NCBI GenBank assembly: GCA_948470755.1
Contig: CAOKPU010000034.1
Coordinates: forward strand, 1-33,641
Reading direction: 5' to 3'
Length of the DNA stretch: 33,641 nt
Origin: an uncultured Lachnospiraceae bacterium
GTDB lineage: Bacteria; Bacillota; Clostridia; Lachnospirales; Lachnospiraceae
The stretch's first letter is position 1. Each line of letters opens with the position of its first letter. Below the pieces are notes generated by a model that was not told where the DNA came from, did not search any database, and worked only from the letters and a program-made list of their open reading frames with translations. This document shows positions 1 to 9,614 of the stretch, one piece after another. Made by a program: the position numbers and the translations under genes.

Positions 1-2
1 GA

Positions 3-926
3 ATTGCATCCGTAGGGATGCAGGATGAATATATCAAGGGGGAAGAGAGGAGTTATACCATTATTGCATTCCCGGTTCCAGCCATCGGCGGAAAATATAA
101 GGAGATTTTTGAAGAGACGGTCAGGATCAATACATTGGATTATACATGCTACCGGGATATCCAGCAGATAATGATCGATGTTTTGGATCAGGCCGATTAT
201 ATTACGGTAAAAGGTATGAGGGGAAACCGGACGGATTTAAAGATTATGCTTCATAAGCTTAATGACCCGGAAAAGGAAACCAATTTTGAAAATTGTGTGG
301 CAGATGTAAATATCCCGGTGGGGGAAGTTTTTACATCCCCCCGGTTAACGGGTACGGAAGGGAGGCTGCATGTAAGCCGTGTGTTTTTAAATGGGTTTGA
401 ATATAAAGACTTGGAGATTAATTTTAAAGACGGGATGATAAGCGGTTATCACTGCGCAAATTTTGCTTCGGAAGAGGAAAACCAGAAGTATATTAAGGAT
501 AATATAATGTTCCGGCACGATACGCTGCCTATGGGGGAATTTGCTATTGGTACGAACACGGCCGCTTATGCTATGGCTAAGGGCTACGGAATCGGGGATA
601 AACTGCCGATACTTATTGCAGAGAAAATGGGTCCGCATTTTGCGGTGGGGGATACTTGTTATTCCCATGAAGAGGACATGATGACCTATAATCCGGATGG
701 CAAGGCGATTATCGCCAGGGAAAATGAAGTGTCTGCGCTTCGCAGGACGGATAAGGGAAAGGCTTATTTTGGCTGTCATACGGATATTACAATCCCATAT
801 GACGAATTGGGGGAGCTGGCGGCAGTGGATAAAGAAGGGAAGAAAGAGATCATAATCAAAGAAGGTAAGTTCATCCTGCATGGATGCGGGGAATTGAACC
901 GTCCGTTAGAAGAAGGGATCAAATAA
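3..926 (+). CDS. Aminopeptidase, M29 (AmpS/PepS-like) family, N-terminus outside the window
   Basis: The reading frame is open to the left edge, so the visible 308 codons are the C-terminal part of a longer protein; the ATG at 18 is an internal methionine. M29 enzymes are cytosolic di-metal aminopeptidases. The segment LPMGEFAIGTN followed by a GPHFAVGDTCYSHEEDM stretch supplies the Glu, His, Tyr and Asp residues expected of metal ligands in this family, and the end (HGCGELNRPLEEGI) is intact. It is followed by a 162-base gap before purE, so it is probably a separate unit. The family call rests on recalled motifs only, and the subfamily is uncertain because the N-terminal substrate domain is not seen. 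Confidence 0.7.
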   Translation: MASVGMQDEYIKGEERSYTIIAFPVPAIGGKYKEIFEETVRINTLDYTCYRDIQQIMIDVLDQADYITVKGMRGNRTDLKIMLHKLNDPEKETNFENCVADVNIPVGEVFTSPRLTGTEGRLHVSRVFLNGFEYKDLEINFKDGMISGYHCANFASEEENQKYIKDNIMFRHDTLPMGEFAIGTNTAAYAMAKGYGIGDKLPILIAEKMGPHFAVGDTCYSHEEDMMTYNPDGKAIIARENEVSALRRTDKGKAYFGCHTDITIPYDELGELAAVDKEGKKEIIIKEGKFILHGCGELNRPLEEGIK

Positions 927-1088
927 ATACGGGAGCATCCGCCGGTGAGCCTTATAAATATTAAAATATCATAAAGTTGCACAAAATATGGGTTGCGTAT
1001 GGAAACATTTTTTAGTAAACTAAGGAATGGAAGAGTATGTAATATCTTTGGGATGTTCCAGGATAATGAATATAAAGGAGAAATCGTT

Positions 1089-1592
1089 ATGGCACGAGTG
1101 GGAATTGTAATGGGAAGCGATTCAGATATGCCGGTTATGGCAAAAGCGGCGGAAGTTTTGGACGAATTAGGGGTTTCTTATGAAATGAGGATAATTTCAG
1201 CGCATAGGGAGCCGGAAGTATTTTTTGATTATGCGAAGACGGCGGAAGGAAAAGGGTTTCAGGTATTGATTGCAGGAGCCGGCATGGCGGCCCATCTGCC
1301 GGGGATGTGCGCGGCAATCTTCCCGATGCCGGTTATAGGCGTCCCGATGCATACTACTTCTTTGGGAGGAAGGGATTCCCTTTATTCTATTGTCCAGATG
1401 CCTTCGGGCATCCCGGTAGCGACGGTGGCGATCAACGGAGGGGCAAATGCAGGCATCCTTGCGGCTAAGATCCTGGCGGTCTCCGATAAGGAGCTGTTAA
1501 ATCGCCTGAAAGGCTACAGCCTTTCTTTAAAGGAAAGCGTACAGGCAAAAGATGATAAACTTCAGGAGACAGGATATAAAAATTATACATAA
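1089..1592 (+). CDS. purE: PurE, phosphoribosylaminoimidazole carboxylase catalytic subunit / N5-CAIR mutase
   Basis: 167 residues, the normal PurE length. It carries the PurE signatures GSDSDMPVM at residues 9-17, SAHR at 37-40 (with the conserved His) and AGMAAHLPGM further on. PurE forms the carboxyamino-imidazole ribotide carboxylate in de novo purine synthesis. I place the start at ATG 1089 because AAAGGAG at 1074-1080 sits eight bases upstream and the family begins here; the frame stays open back to 993, but those 32 codons do not look like PurE. No purK lies next to it, so I cannot say whether it works with PurK or as an AIR carboxylase. It heads purE-purM-purN-purD. Confidence 0.95.
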   Translation: MARVGIVMGSDSDMPVMAKAAEVLDELGVSYEMRIISAHREPEVFFDYAKTAEGKGFQVLIAGAGMAAHLPGMCAAIFPMPVIGVPMHTTSLGGRDSLYSIVQMPSGIPVATVAINGGANAGILAAKILAVSDKELLNRLKGYSLSLKESVQAKDDKLQETGYKNYT

Positions 1593-1640
1593 TAAAACAT
1601 CGGTGAAGACGGAGAAATAGGATTGAAAATAAAAAAGTCC

Positions 1641-1708
1641 AATCTGCAAGTTTGCGGCCGCGCGGCATGCGCAGACTGGAAATATGCAAAAACCGCGCAG
1701 AAATGAGG
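1641..1708 (+). repeat. Dispersed GC-rich element, copy A, directly upstream of purM
   Basis: About 68 bases beginning AATCTGCAAGTTTGCG and ending CCGCGCAGAAATGAGG. The same element occurs in the opposite strand at 23095-23163; aligning the two by hand with one gap gives 54 identical columns of 69. The final GAGG is the ribosome-binding site of purM (start 1716), so the repeat includes the translation-initiation region. Internal pairing is possible (TCTGC with GCAGA arms). Function and family are unknown to me. Confidence 0.7.
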
Positions 1709-1715
1709 GAAAATC

Positions 1716-2741
1716 ATGGATTATAAAAAAGCCGGCGTAGATATTGAGGCGGGTTATAAATCAGTAGAATTGATGAAAAAATATGTAAAAGGAACGATGC
1801 GGCCGGAAGTGCTTGGCGGTTTGGGAGGTTTTTCAGGGGCTTTTTCCCTTGCTTCTATGAAAAATATGGAAAAGCCTACCTTGGTATCGGGAACGGATGG
1901 CGTAGGGACAAAGCTGAAACTGGCGTTTTTATTGGATAAACATGATACGGTAGGGATTGACTGCGTGGCCATGTGTGTAAACGATATTGCATGTGCAGGC
2001 GGGGAGCCTTTGTTTTTTCTTGATTATATTGCTTGCGGCAAAAATTATCCGGAAAAAATTGCAACGATCGTCAAAGGCGTGGCTGAAGGCTGCAAACAAG
2101 CCGGCGCGGCTTTGATCGGCGGCGAGACTGCGGAAATGCCGGGTTTTTATCCGGAGGAGGAATACGACTTGGCCGGTTTTGCGACGGGGATCGTGGATGA
2201 AAAGGATTTGATCACCGGAAAAGGGATAAAACCGGGCGATGTCTTGGTGGGCATAGCTTCTTCCGGCATACATAGCAATGGCTTTTCTTTGGTAAGAAAA
2301 GTATTCGATATGACAAAGGACAGCCTGAATACTTATTATGAAGAACTTGGAAAGACTTTGGGCGAAGCATTGATTGAGCCGACTAAGATCTATGTAAAGG
2401 CGTTAAAAGCCGTAAAAGAGTCCGGTATTGTTATAAAGGGCTGCAGCCATATTACCGGCGGTGGGTTTTATGAGAATATTCCAAGGATGCTGCCGGAAGG
2501 GGTATGCGCATTGGTAAAGAAAGACAGTTATGAGGTCCCGGCCATTTTTAAGCTTCTTCAGGAAAGAGGCGGGCTGGAAGAGAGGATGATGTATAATACT
2601 TATAATATGGGGCTTGGCATGGTATTGGCCCTGGAAAAAGGCGAAGAAAAGAAGGCCATGGAAGCGATAAAGGCGGCCGGAGAGACGCCTTATATAGTAG
2701 GACGCATAGAAGCCGGGGAAAAAGGAGCCATATTATGTTAA
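1716..2741 (+). CDS. purM: PurM, phosphoribosylformylglycinamidine cyclo-ligase (AIR synthetase)
   Basis: 341 residues, the usual PurM length. It closes the imidazole ring of FGAM with ATP to make AIR. The nucleotide-binding stretch [13 protein letters not shown], the [17 protein letters not shown] segment and the [11 protein letters not shown] segment are typical of the family. The ATG at 1716 follows GAGGG at 1705-1709; this site lies inside a dispersed repeat, so translation of purM starts from repeat-derived sequence. The 3' end overlaps purN by seven bases, pointing to coupled translation. The 123-base gap after purE holds the repeat and no gene. Confidence 0.96.
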   Translation: MDYKKAGVDIEAGYKSVELMKKYVKGTMRPEVLGGLGGFSGAFSLASMKNMEKPTLVSGTDGVGTKLKLAFLLDKHDTVGIDCVAMCVNDIACAGGEPLFFLDYIACGKNYPEKIATIVKGVAEGCKQAGAALIGGETAEMPGFYPEEEYDLAGFATGIVDEKDLITGKGIKPGDVLVGIASSGIHSNGFSLVRKVFDMTKDSLNTYYEELGKTLGEALIEPTKIYVKALKAVKESGIVIKGCSHITGGGFYENIPRMLPEGVCALVKKDSYEVPAIFKLLQERGGLEERMMYNTYNMGLGMVLALEKGEEKKAMEAIKAAGETPYIVGRIEAGEKGAILC

Positions 2742-3385
2742 GGATTGTGGTATGCGTATCCGGCGGCGGGACAAATCTTCAGGCGATTATTGACGGCATA
2801 AAAAGCGGCCGGATAAGGAATGCGGAAATCGTACGGGTAATCAGCAATAATCCAAATGCATATGCCTTAGAGCGTGCAGGAAAGAACAATATCCCCGGAG
2901 CCTGCGTTTCGCCAAAAGATTATGGGAACAGGGAAGCTTTTCATGAGGCATTGCTGGAGGAGGTAAGAAAAGCAGGGCCGGATCTTATTGTGTTGGCGGG
3001 TTTTCTTGTTGCGATCCCGAAAAAAATGATTGAGGAATATAGAAATAAAATAGTCAATATCCATCCTTCCCTTATCCCATCTTTTTGCGGAAAAGGCTAT
3101 TATGGGCTGAAAGTCCATGAGGGGGTATTGGAACGCGGGGTGAAAATCACCGGGGCAACGGTGCATTTTGTAGATGAAGGCATGGATACCGGGCCCATCA
3201 TCTTACAGAAGCCGGTGGCGGTAGAGGAGGATGATACGCCGGAGAAACTGCAGAAACGGGTAATGGAAGAGGCGGAATGGATCCTTTTGCCAACGGCTAT
3301 TGATGCAATAGCGAATGGCCAAGTGGAAATCAGGGACGGCAGGTGCAGGATTGTGGGAAACAGAAAGGATAGGGGTATTTCATGA
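2735..3385 (+). CDS. purN: PurN, phosphoribosylglycinamide formyltransferase (10-formyl-THF dependent)
   Basis: 216 residues. It transfers a formyl group from 10-formyl-tetrahydrofolate to GAR. It shows the glycine-rich N-terminal [10 protein letters not shown], the catalytic block [11 protein letters not shown] containing the Asn and His of the active site, and [11 protein letters not shown] with the catalytic Asp. The start ATG lies inside the end of purM (GGAG just upstream in AAAAAGGAGCC), and the stop shares the ATGA of purD. Slightly longer than E. coli PurN by a short C-terminal tail. Part of the purE-M-N-D unit. Confidence 0.95.
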   Translation: MLRIVVCVSGGGTNLQAIIDGIKSGRIRNAEIVRVISNNPNAYALERAGKNNIPGACVSPKDYGNREAFHEALLEEVRKAGPDLIVLAGFLVAIPKKMIEEYRNKIVNIHPSLIPSFCGKGYYGLKVHEGVLERGVKITGATVHFVDEGMDTGPIILQKPVAVEEDDTPEKLQKRVMEEAEWILLPTAIDAIANGQVEIRDGRCRIVGNRKDRGIS

Positions 3386-4653
3386 AAGTATTAATCGTCG
3401 GAAGCGGAGGAAGAGAACATGCAATAGCGGCAAGCGTGGCGAAAAGTACGAAAGTGGATGAAATTTACTGTGCGCCGGGCAATGCAGGGATTGGCGAACT
3501 GGCGGAATGCGTGCCTATCGGCGCGATGGAATTTGACAAGATCGTTAATTTCGCAAAAGGAAAGGGTATTGATTTAACAATTGTAGGTATGGACGATCCT
3601 TTAGTGGGAGGCCTGGTGGATGAACTGGAGGCCGTGGGCCTGCGGGCTTTTGGACCCAGGAAAAATGCCGCGATATTGGAAGGGAGCAAGGCGTTTTCTA
3701 AGGATTTGATGAAAAAATACAATATTCCGACGGCGGCGTATGAGAATTTTGATGACGCAGAAGCCGCATTGGCTTATCTGGAAACGGCAAAGTTCCCGGT
3801 AGTGCTGAAAGCGGATGGGCTGGCTTTAGGAAAAGGGGTATTGATTTGTAATAATATTGCGGAAGCGAGAGAAGGCGTAAAGTCAATTATGTTGGATAGG
3901 AAATTTGGTTCCGCAGGCAATCAGATGGTGATTGAAGAATTTATGACAGGCCGTGAGGTATCTGTCCTTTCCTTTGTGGATGGGAAGACGATTAAGACGA
4001 TGACCTCCGCCCAGGATCATAAGAGGGCTCTGGATGGGGATCAGGGATTGAATACGGGAGGTATGGGAACATTTTCGCCCAGCCCGTTTTATACAAAAGA
4101 AGTGGATGAATTTTGCAGGAAACATATCTATCAGCCGACTGTAGACGCTATGGCGGCGGAAGGAAGGGAATTTAAAGGGATTATTTTCTTCGGCCTTATG
4201 CTGACGGAGGATGGGCCGAAAGTACTGGAATATAACGCAAGGTTCGGGGATCCGGAGGCGCAGGTGGTGCTCCCGAGAATGAAAAATGATATAATGGATG
4301 TAGTGCAGGCCTGCATAGATGGGAAGTTGGACGAGATTGATTTGCAGTTTGAAGACAATGCGGCGGTCTGCGTTGTCCTTGCCTCAAAAGGTTATCCGGT
4401 AAGCTATGAAAAAGGTTATGTAATTCAAGGGTTGGATCGTTTTAAAGGGAAAGAGGGATATTACTGTTTTCATGCCGGTACAAAGAAAACGGAGAAAGGG
4501 GTTGTCACAAACGGAGGAAGAGTTCTCGGCATAACCGCAAAAGGCAGGGATTTGAAGGAAGCAAGGGCGAATGCCTATGAAGCTGCGCAATGGGTCGCTT
4601 TTGAAAATAAGTACATGCGTCATGATATAGGAAAAGCAATCGAGGAGGTATAA
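3382..4653 (+). CDS. purD: PurD, phosphoribosylamine-glycine ligase (GAR synthetase)
   Basis: 423 residues, full length, an ATP-grasp enzyme. The N-terminus [16 protein letters not shown] is the classic PurD start; ATP-grasp features include PVVLKADGLALGKGV and the metal-binding EYNARFGDPEAQVVLPR block. It joins glycine to phosphoribosylamine. The start overlaps the purN stop as ATGA, so the two are translationally coupled. purF, purL, purC and purH are absent from this window, so the pathway must be completed by genes elsewhere. Confidence 0.97.
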   Translation: MKVLIVGSGGREHAIAASVAKSTKVDEIYCAPGNAGIGELAECVPIGAMEFDKIVNFAKGKGIDLTIVGMDDPLVGGLVDELEAVGLRAFGPRKNAAILEGSKAFSKDLMKKYNIPTAAYENFDDAEAALAYLETAKFPVVLKADGLALGKGVLICNNIAEAREGVKSIMLDRKFGSAGNQMVIEEFMTGREVSVLSFVDGKTIKTMTSAQDHKRALDGDQGLNTGGMGTFSPSPFYTKEVDEFCRKHIYQPTVDAMAAEGREFKGIIFFGLMLTEDGPKVLEYNARFGDPEAQVVLPRMKNDIMDVVQACIDGKLDEIDLQFEDNAAVCVVLASKGYPVSYEKGYVIQGLDRFKGKEGYYCFHAGTKKTEKGVVTNGGRVLGITAKGRDLKEARANAYEAAQWVAFENKYMRHDIGKAIEEV

Positions 4654-4658
4654 GTACT

Positions 4659-5147
4659 ATGGCTATGGATGCGGCAAGAAAAGAAGCTCTCAAAATGGAA
4701 GCATTGGGGATTACCAATTACAACAGACCGTATGTGTGCGATATATGCGGCGGGATGATGATATTTAAAGGCTGCGGGGAATATGAGTGCGAAGATTGCC
4801 ATACGAAAGGTTACGATGATTACGGTAAAGTGCGCAATTATATTGAAAAACATGTGGGGGCCAATTCCGCAGAGATTGAGTCAAAAACAGGAGTAAGCCA
4901 GAAGTCGATCCGGCAGATGTTAAAAGAATCGAAGCTGGAAATCACTTCTGATTCCGTGGCGTTTATGAAGTGTGAATTCTGTGGGGAGAATATCCGGTCC
5001 GGCAGATTCTGCCAGAAATGTGAAGTAACCTACCATAGAGAAAAAGAAAAGCAAATGAAAGAGAAAATGAAAGGGTTTGGATTGGAGAATGAGGAAGAAC
5101 GGAGGGAACGCCAAAAGGGTGAAAAGCGATTCCTTCGCGAGGAATAA
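4659..5147 (+). CDS. Small zinc-ribbon/HTH protein resembling the YvyF/TIGR03826 family
   Basis: 162 residues. It has two cysteine clusters: CDIC with CEDC about 20 residues later near the N-terminus, and CEFC with CQKC in the second half, separated by a helix-turn-helix-like stretch (IESKTGVSQKSIRQMLKES). The C-terminus is a charged, probably coiled-coil helix rich in Lys and Glu. The order zinc ribbon - HTH - zinc ribbon recalls the flagellar-operon protein YvyF, but no flagellar gene is near. It starts five bases after purD, with AGGAGG inside the purD end, so it is likely co-transcribed with the purine genes. Function unknown; DNA or RNA binding is an inference from the fold. Confidence 0.65.
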   Translation: MAMDAARKEALKMEALGITNYNRPYVCDICGGMMIFKGCGEYECEDCHTKGYDDYGKVRNYIEKHVGANSAEIESKTGVSQKSIRQMLKESKLEITSDSVAFMKCEFCGENIRSGRFCQKCEVTYHREKEKQMKEKMKGFGLENEEERRERQKGEKRFLREE

Positions 5148-5186
5148 ATAATAATTTTTAAAATACGGTTCAGAGAGGAAGTACGG

Positions 5187-6563
5187 ATGAGAATTTCATT
5201 AGGAAAAAAGTTATTAACCATAGTGCCGGGTATTGTTTTGGCTATAGCGGTGTTTATAGGGATGCCGACAGTCAGCATGGCTTACCAGCCGACGGTGGGA
5301 ATTGTGTCGGCAGCGGCAGCCAAAGTGCGGAAGGAGCCAAATACATCCAGCGATGTGGTGGGAAGCTTGTTAAAAGGCAGCAGCGTTACAATTACGGATG
5401 AAGTGACGGACAGTGCAGGGTCTGTCTGGTATAAAGTGACAGTGGAAAGCAGCACGGGATATATCCGTTCGGACCTATTGATTAAAGCTACGGTTTCGGC
5501 GCCGAATACCCAGACGCAGACGGTGGCTTTGTCGGCGTCATCCACCAAGCCGGCAGCAACTGCCGCCACTCCGATTGCAGAAACAAAAGCTTATGTGAAC
5601 TATAAAAGCGTTGTGGTGCGCCAGGGAGCTTCTACCGACCATGAAATTATGGGATCGGTGGTAGAAAATACGCCGGTTATTATTACTGGGGAAGCAAAAG
5701 CGAATAATGGGAAGAAATGGTATCAGATCCGATACACAAACCAGTCCGGAAGGGAAGTTGTAGGTTTTGTAAGGGCAGATCTGCTGACGGTAGGGGATCC
5801 GCCTGCGGCATCCGCGCCTGCGCAGCCTCAGGAAGAACCGGCAGCCCCGGCGGAAGGGGAAGGCGGGGAAGAAGCCCCTGCTGAAAACCCGGAGGAAGGC
5901 GGGGAAGAAGCCGCTCCGGAAGAACCGCCGGCGGAAGAACCGGCCCCGGAAGAGCCTATGCCAAAACCGGATTATGAGATGGTATTTACTCAAAACGACG
6001 AAGGCGTTGAAGAATGGTTTTTATACGATAATATCAACGGGACAAGACAGGCCTTATCCAATCTTCAGGCGGCGGCGGAAGCCGGGGCGAATAAGGGGGA
6101 GGTTGACAGTGACCAGCTTGCTACCCAGAAAATCATCATTATTGTCCTGGCAGTTGCGGTATCTATCCTGGCTGTGACAGTGGTGCTGCTGTTATTTAAA
6201 ATAAAAGACCTGTACAGCGATGATGATTATGACGACGATGACGACGATGAAGAAGATGACGATGATGACGACGACGATGAAGAAGATGACGACGGCGATG
6301 AAGACGTTGTGGAAGAGAAAAAGCCTAAAAAGAGATCGATTGCCGATAATTTGAAGGCGGTAAATAATGCGGGAAGCGTCAAGATAGCCAGAGAGAAGGA
6401 AAAAGGGAATCTTACGATAAAAAATGTGGAGTATATTCCGGAAGAAGAGCCTTTTGAACCGGGAAAACCTATTGCCCCTCAGCCAAAAAGAAAGGCGAAG
6501 AATTTCCTGATTGATGATGATGAGTTTGAATTTGAATTTCTCAATATGGATGACAGAGATTAA
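5187..6563 (+). CDS. Membrane-anchored bacterial SH3-domain protein with acidic cytosolic tail
   Basis: 458 residues. An N-terminal hydrophobic segment (LLTIVPGIVLAIAVFIGMP) acts as signal or anchor. Two bacterial SH3 repeats follow (about 35-95 and 130-190, each with KVRKEPNTSSDVVGSL-type or VVRQGASTDHEIMGSV-type starts), which in this family bind peptidoglycan or peptides. A Pro/Glu/Ala-rich linker comes next, then a strong transmembrane helix (IIIIVLAVAVSILAVTVVLLL, about 310-332). The tail begins with a near-uninterrupted Asp/Glu tract of some 35 residues, followed by a KKPKKRS basic patch. The inferred topology is SH3 domains outside and acidic tail inside. The DNA of the tract is repetitive (GACGACGATGAAGAAGATGAC occurs twice with small changes). 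Partner and job are unknown. Confidence 0.75.
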   Translation: MRISLGKKLLTIVPGIVLAIAVFIGMPTVSMAYQPTVGIVSAAAAKVRKEPNTSSDVVGSLLKGSSVTITDEVTDSAGSVWYKVTVESSTGYIRSDLLIKATVSAPNTQTQTVALSASSTKPAATAATPIAETKAYVNYKSVVVRQGASTDHEIMGSVVENTPVIITGEAKANNGKKWYQIRYTNQSGREVVGFVRADLLTVGDPPAASAPAQPQEEPAAPAEGEGGEEAPAENPEEGGEEAAPEEPPAEEPAPEEPMPKPDYEMVFTQNDEGVEEWFLYDNINGTRQALSNLQAAAEAGANKGEVDSDQLATQKIIIIVLAVAVSILAVTVVLLLFKIKDLYSDDDYDDDDDDEEDDDDDDDDEEDDDGDEDVVEEKKPKKRSIADNLKAVNNAGSVKIAREKEKGNLTIKNVEYIPEEEPFEPGKPIAPQPKRKAKNFLIDDDEFEFEFLNMDDRD

Positions 6564-6565
6564 AA

Positions 6566-6617
6566 TACGGAAAGATAGGGTATATGGGGAGGCCTGTATG
6601 CCCTATTTGTTTCCGTA
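6566..6617 (+). terminator. Hairpin downstream of the SH3-protein gene, possible terminator
   Basis: TACGGAAA at 6566-6573 pairs with TTTCCGTA at 6610-6617, and inside it GATAGGG pairs with CCCTATT, giving about 15 base pairs with a small internal loop. It begins three bases after the stop codon. There is no clear run of T after the stem, so it may stabilise the 3' end rather than terminate efficiently. Confidence 0.45.
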
Positions 6618-6629
6618 GATACTTTTGGG

Positions 6630-6668
6630 TTGACAGGATGTGACTGCTGTTATAATATTTGTATAACA
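6630..6668 (+). promoter_or_regulatory. Promoter and palindromic operator of the GntR-clpC operon
   Basis: TTGACA at 6630-6635 and TATAAT at 6651-6656 form a sigma-A-type promoter with a short 15-base spacer. Over the -10 box lies a perfect inverted repeat, TGTTATA at 6648-6654 and TATAACA at 6662-6668, separated by seven bases. GntR regulators of the YtrA type commonly bind such palindromes at their own promoters, so this is the expected place for autoregulation of the next gene and clpC. Confidence 0.7.
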
Positions 6669-6702
6669 AAAAGTTTTGATGGAAAGAAAGCAGTGTCCGA
6701 AT

Positions 6703-7080
6703 ATGATAATAGAAATTGATTTTAACAGCGATGAAGCGTTGTATTTGCAGCTTAGGAATCAGATCATCCTGGGGATAGCTACTTCCAGGATCAGGGAAGG
6801 GGATGAGCTTCCTTCAGTGAGACAGCTCGCAGGTGATATCGGCATTAATATGCATACGGTGAATAAGGCCTATGCTGTTTTAAAACAAGAAGGGTTTATA
6901 AAGGTGGATCGTCGCAGGGGAGCAGTGATTTCCATTGATGCAGATTGTGTGCAGACAATAAGCGAGCTTCGTAAGGAATTAAAAGTTATTCTTGCAAAGG
7001 TGAGCTGCAAGAATATTTCCAGGGAAGAAGTACATGCTCTTATTGATGAAATATATGAAGATTATGGAGGGATCAATTGA
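6703..7080 (+). CDS. GntR-family transcriptional regulator, short YtrA type
   Basis: About 125 residues. A winged helix-turn-helix of the GntR family covers residues 1-75 (LPSVRQLAGDIGINMHTVNKAYAVLKQEGF is the DNA-binding core), followed by a C-terminal region too short for a ligand domain of the FadR or HutC kind, as in YtrA regulators. I favour ATG 6703 (MIIEIDFNSDEALY matches the usual YtrA start); ATG 6679 and TTG 6676 are in frame but lack a ribosome site. Its stop overlaps the start of clpC by one base, so the two genes are coupled. A 21-bp palindrome over its promoter is the likely operator. Confidence 0.85.
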   Translation: MIIEIDFNSDEALYLQLRNQIILGIATSRIREGDELPSVRQLAGDIGINMHTVNKAYAVLKQEGFIKVDRRRGAVISIDADCVQTISELRKELKVILAKVSCKNISREEVHALIDEIYEDYGGIN

Positions 7081-9536
7081 TGCAGCCACAATTTACGGAA
7101 AAAGCAAGGACGGCCTTGCTGTTATCGGAGAAGACGGCAGCGGGTTTAAAGCAGGGATATGTAGGGACGGAGCATATTTTGGCAGGACTTTTGAAAGAAG
7201 GGACGGGAGTTGCGGCGAAAGTCCTGATGGATAACGGCATGGAGGAAATACAGCTTCTGGAGATGATTCGCGAGCTGATAACGCCGGATACAGGGGTGCT
7301 TGCAAAGGATAGGGATGGATATTCGCCAAGAGCGATGAAAGTATTAGAGGAAGCGCACCGTCAGGCAGAACGTTTTGAAACGGAACGGACAGGAACGGAG
7401 CATATCCTGCTGGCTTTGATCAAAGAAGGGGAAAATGTTGCGGTCAGATTGTTGAATACCTTGGGGATTTCTCTTCAGAAAGTCTATGTAGACACTTTGA
7501 TCGCCATGGGACAGGACGGTGCATTATATAAAGAGGATCTGGCAAAAAAACAAAACGGGAGGAAAAAAGGCGGAGCGTCCGTTCTGGAACAATATAGCCG
7601 TGATTTAACTGCTCTTGCGAGAAAAGGGGAATTGGATCCCGTGATTGGCCGGGAAGAGGAAATTGGAAGGGTCATTCAGATATTGAGCAGGCGGACTAAA
7701 AACAATCCTTGCCTGATCGGGGAACCGGGAGTGGGGAAAACAGCCGTGGTAGAGGGGCTGGCCCTCAGGATCGTGGAAGGGGAAGTCCCCTTTACCGTAC
7801 AGGATAAGCGTGTACTGACCTTGGATTTGTCAGGCATGGTTGCCGGGAGCAAGTATCGGGGAGAGTTTGAAGAAAGAATTAAGAAGGTGATCAAAGAAGT
7901 GATATCCGATGGCAATGTCATCTTATTTATTGATGAGATGCATACGATCATCGGGGCCGGAGGCGCGGAAGGGGCAATCGATGCTTCCAATATCTTAAAA
8001 CCGTCTCTGGCAAGAGGGGAAATCCAGTTAATTGGCGCCACAACGATTTCGGAATACCGTAAATATGTGGAAAAGGATGCCGCTTTGGAACGCCGGTTCC
8101 AGCCGGTCAATGTGGAGGAACCCTCCGAGAAAGAGGCGGTCCGTATCTTAAAAGGAATCGCGGGTAAATATGAGGAACACCATCATGTTACGATACAAGA
8201 GGAGGCTATAGAGGCGGCGGTAAAGCTTTCTATCCGTTATATCAATGACAGGAATCTGCCGGATAAGGCGATTGACTTAATTGATGAAGCGGCGGCGGCG
8301 CTCCGCCTTAAGACGATGCATGTGCCGGATAAGATGAAAGAGATGGCGGAGCAGATTGCCAAAATTGACGTTCAGATAGAACGTTCGATCCGGATGGAAG
8401 CATTCAGCCAGGCGGGAGAGTTAAAGCGCAGCCAGGATGCGTTGATGAAAAAGTACGCCAGGATGAAGCAAAGGTTTGATAAGAACCAGAAAGAACGCAG
8501 ATATGTAGTAGGTGAAAATGAGATTGCCGAAGTTGTGGCAATGTGGACGAAGATCCCGGTGAAAAAACTGGCGGAAAAGGAAAGCGAGCGCCTGCTTAAG
8601 CTGGAATCCATCCTTCATCAACGCGTCATAGGACAGGAAGAGGCGGTGTCCGCAGTAGCGAAAGCGATCCGCAGGGGCCGGGTTGGTTTGCAGGATCCGA
8701 ACCGTCCGATTGGGTCGTTCCTCTTTTTAGGGCCTACCGGGGTAGGAAAGACTGAACTGAGCAAAGCATTGGCGGAGGCCATGTTTGGGTCGGAGAATGC
8801 TTTAATCCGTGTGGATATGTCTGAATATATGGAAGGGCATTCCGTATCAAAAATGATAGGATCCCCTCCGGGCTATGTAGGCTTTGATGAAGGCGGGCAG
8901 TTAAGCGAGAAAATAAGAAGGAACCCTTATTCCGTAGTCCTTTTTGATGAAATTGAAAAAGCTCATCCCGATGTGTTCAATATACTGCTTCAAGTATTGG
9001 ATGACGGGCATATCACGGATTCCAAAGGACGGAAAGTAAACTTTAAGAATACAATACTCATCATGACATCCAATGCGGGGGCGCAAAGGATCGTAGACCC
9101 GAAAAATCTGGGCTTTTCCGTCCAGTCGGATGAAAAGAGAGACTATGATAAGATGAAGTCCGGCGTTATGGAAGAAGTGAAGCGTTTGTTTAAACCGGAA
9201 TTTATTAACCGTATTGATGAAATCATGGTATTCCATCCGTTGCAAAAAGAGGATATGAAGAGGATTGCCGCATTGCTTTCTAAAAACTTGACCAGGCGCT
9301 GCAAGGAGCAGATGGATATCAATCTTGCCCTGACGTCTTCTTTGAAAGAATTTATTGTAGAAGAATACTCGGACAATAAAATGGGGGCGAGGCCTTTAAA
9401 ACGCGCAATACAGACGGTGATAGAGGATGCATTGGCGGAGGAAATATTGGCTGGGCGCATCAAGCGGGGGGATAACGTGAGCGTAGGGATCAGGGATAAA
9501 AAAGTGGTTTTCCATAGCAAAAAATTAGTGGATTAA
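7080..9536 (+). CDS. clpC: ClpC-type AAA+ unfoldase (ATPase subunit of Clp protease)
   Basis: 818 residues. It has the double Clp_N repeat at residues 1-140, AAA1 with Walker A GEPGVGKT at 214-221, a UVR-like coiled middle region near 435-460, and AAA2 with Walker A GPTGVGKT at 551-558. An LGF tripeptide at 677-679 matches the ClpP-docking loop, so it should feed substrates to ClpP. The start is ATG 7080 with GGAGG at 7066-7070; a TTG three bases earlier is the alternative. In Bacillus and many Firmicutes clpC follows ctsR-mcsA-mcsB; here none of these is present and the upstream partner is a YtrA-type regulator with an operator at its promoter, suggesting different control. Confidence 0.93.
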   Translation: MQPQFTEKARTALLLSEKTAAGLKQGYVGTEHILAGLLKEGTGVAAKVLMDNGMEEIQLLEMIRELITPDTGVLAKDRDGYSPRAMKVLEEAHRQAERFETERTGTEHILLALIKEGENVAVRLLNTLGISLQKVYVDTLIAMGQDGALYKEDLAKKQNGRKKGGASVLEQYSRDLTALARKGELDPVIGREEEIGRVIQILSRRTKNNPCLIGEPGVGKTAVVEGLALRIVEGEVPFTVQDKRVLTLDLSGMVAGSKYRGEFEERIKKVIKEVISDGNVILFIDEMHTIIGAGGAEGAIDASNILKPSLARGEIQLIGATTISEYRKYVEKDAALERRFQPVNVEEPSEKEAVRILKGIAGKYEEHHHVTIQEEAIEAAVKLSIRYINDRNLPDKAIDLIDEAAAALRLKTMHVPDKMKEMAEQIAKIDVQIERSIRMEAFSQAGELKRSQDALMKKYARMKQRFDKNQKERRYVVGENEIAEVVAMWTKIPVKKLAEKESERLLKLESILHQRVIGQEEAVSAVAKAIRRGRVGLQDPNRPIGSFLFLGPTGVGKTELSKALAEAMFGSENALIRVDMSEYMEGHSVSKMIGSPPGYVGFDEGGQLSEKIRRNPYSVVLFDEIEKAHPDVFNILLQVLDDGHITDSKGRKVNFKNTILIMTSNAGAQRIVDPKNLGFSVQSDEKRDYDKMKSGVMEEVKRLFKPEFINRIDEIMVFHPLQKEDMKRIAALLSKNLTRRCKEQMDINLALTSSLKEFIVEEYSDNKMGARPLKRAIQTVIEDALAEEILAGRIKRGDNVSVGIRDKKVVFHSKKLVD

Positions 9537-9614
9537 ATGAAAAAAATATATTATACTGTACTATAGAATACGCAGGAGTCAAAAGCGTATAAGAGGTGTA
9601 GGAGGACATAAGAA

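Noticed and set aside
993-1088. Upstream extension of purE by 32 codons
   Set aside because: No ribosome site precedes it, it has no PurE similarity, and a strong AAAGGAG serves ATG 1089.
927-1088. Purine or ZTP riboswitch upstream of purE
   Set aside because: I looked for the conserved cores of these classes and found none; no terminator-like stem precedes purE.
5538-5993. 151-codon Arg/Phe-rich minus-strand frame inside the SH3 gene
   Set aside because: It mirrors the Pro/Glu-rich linker codons on the other strand; composition is not protein-like.
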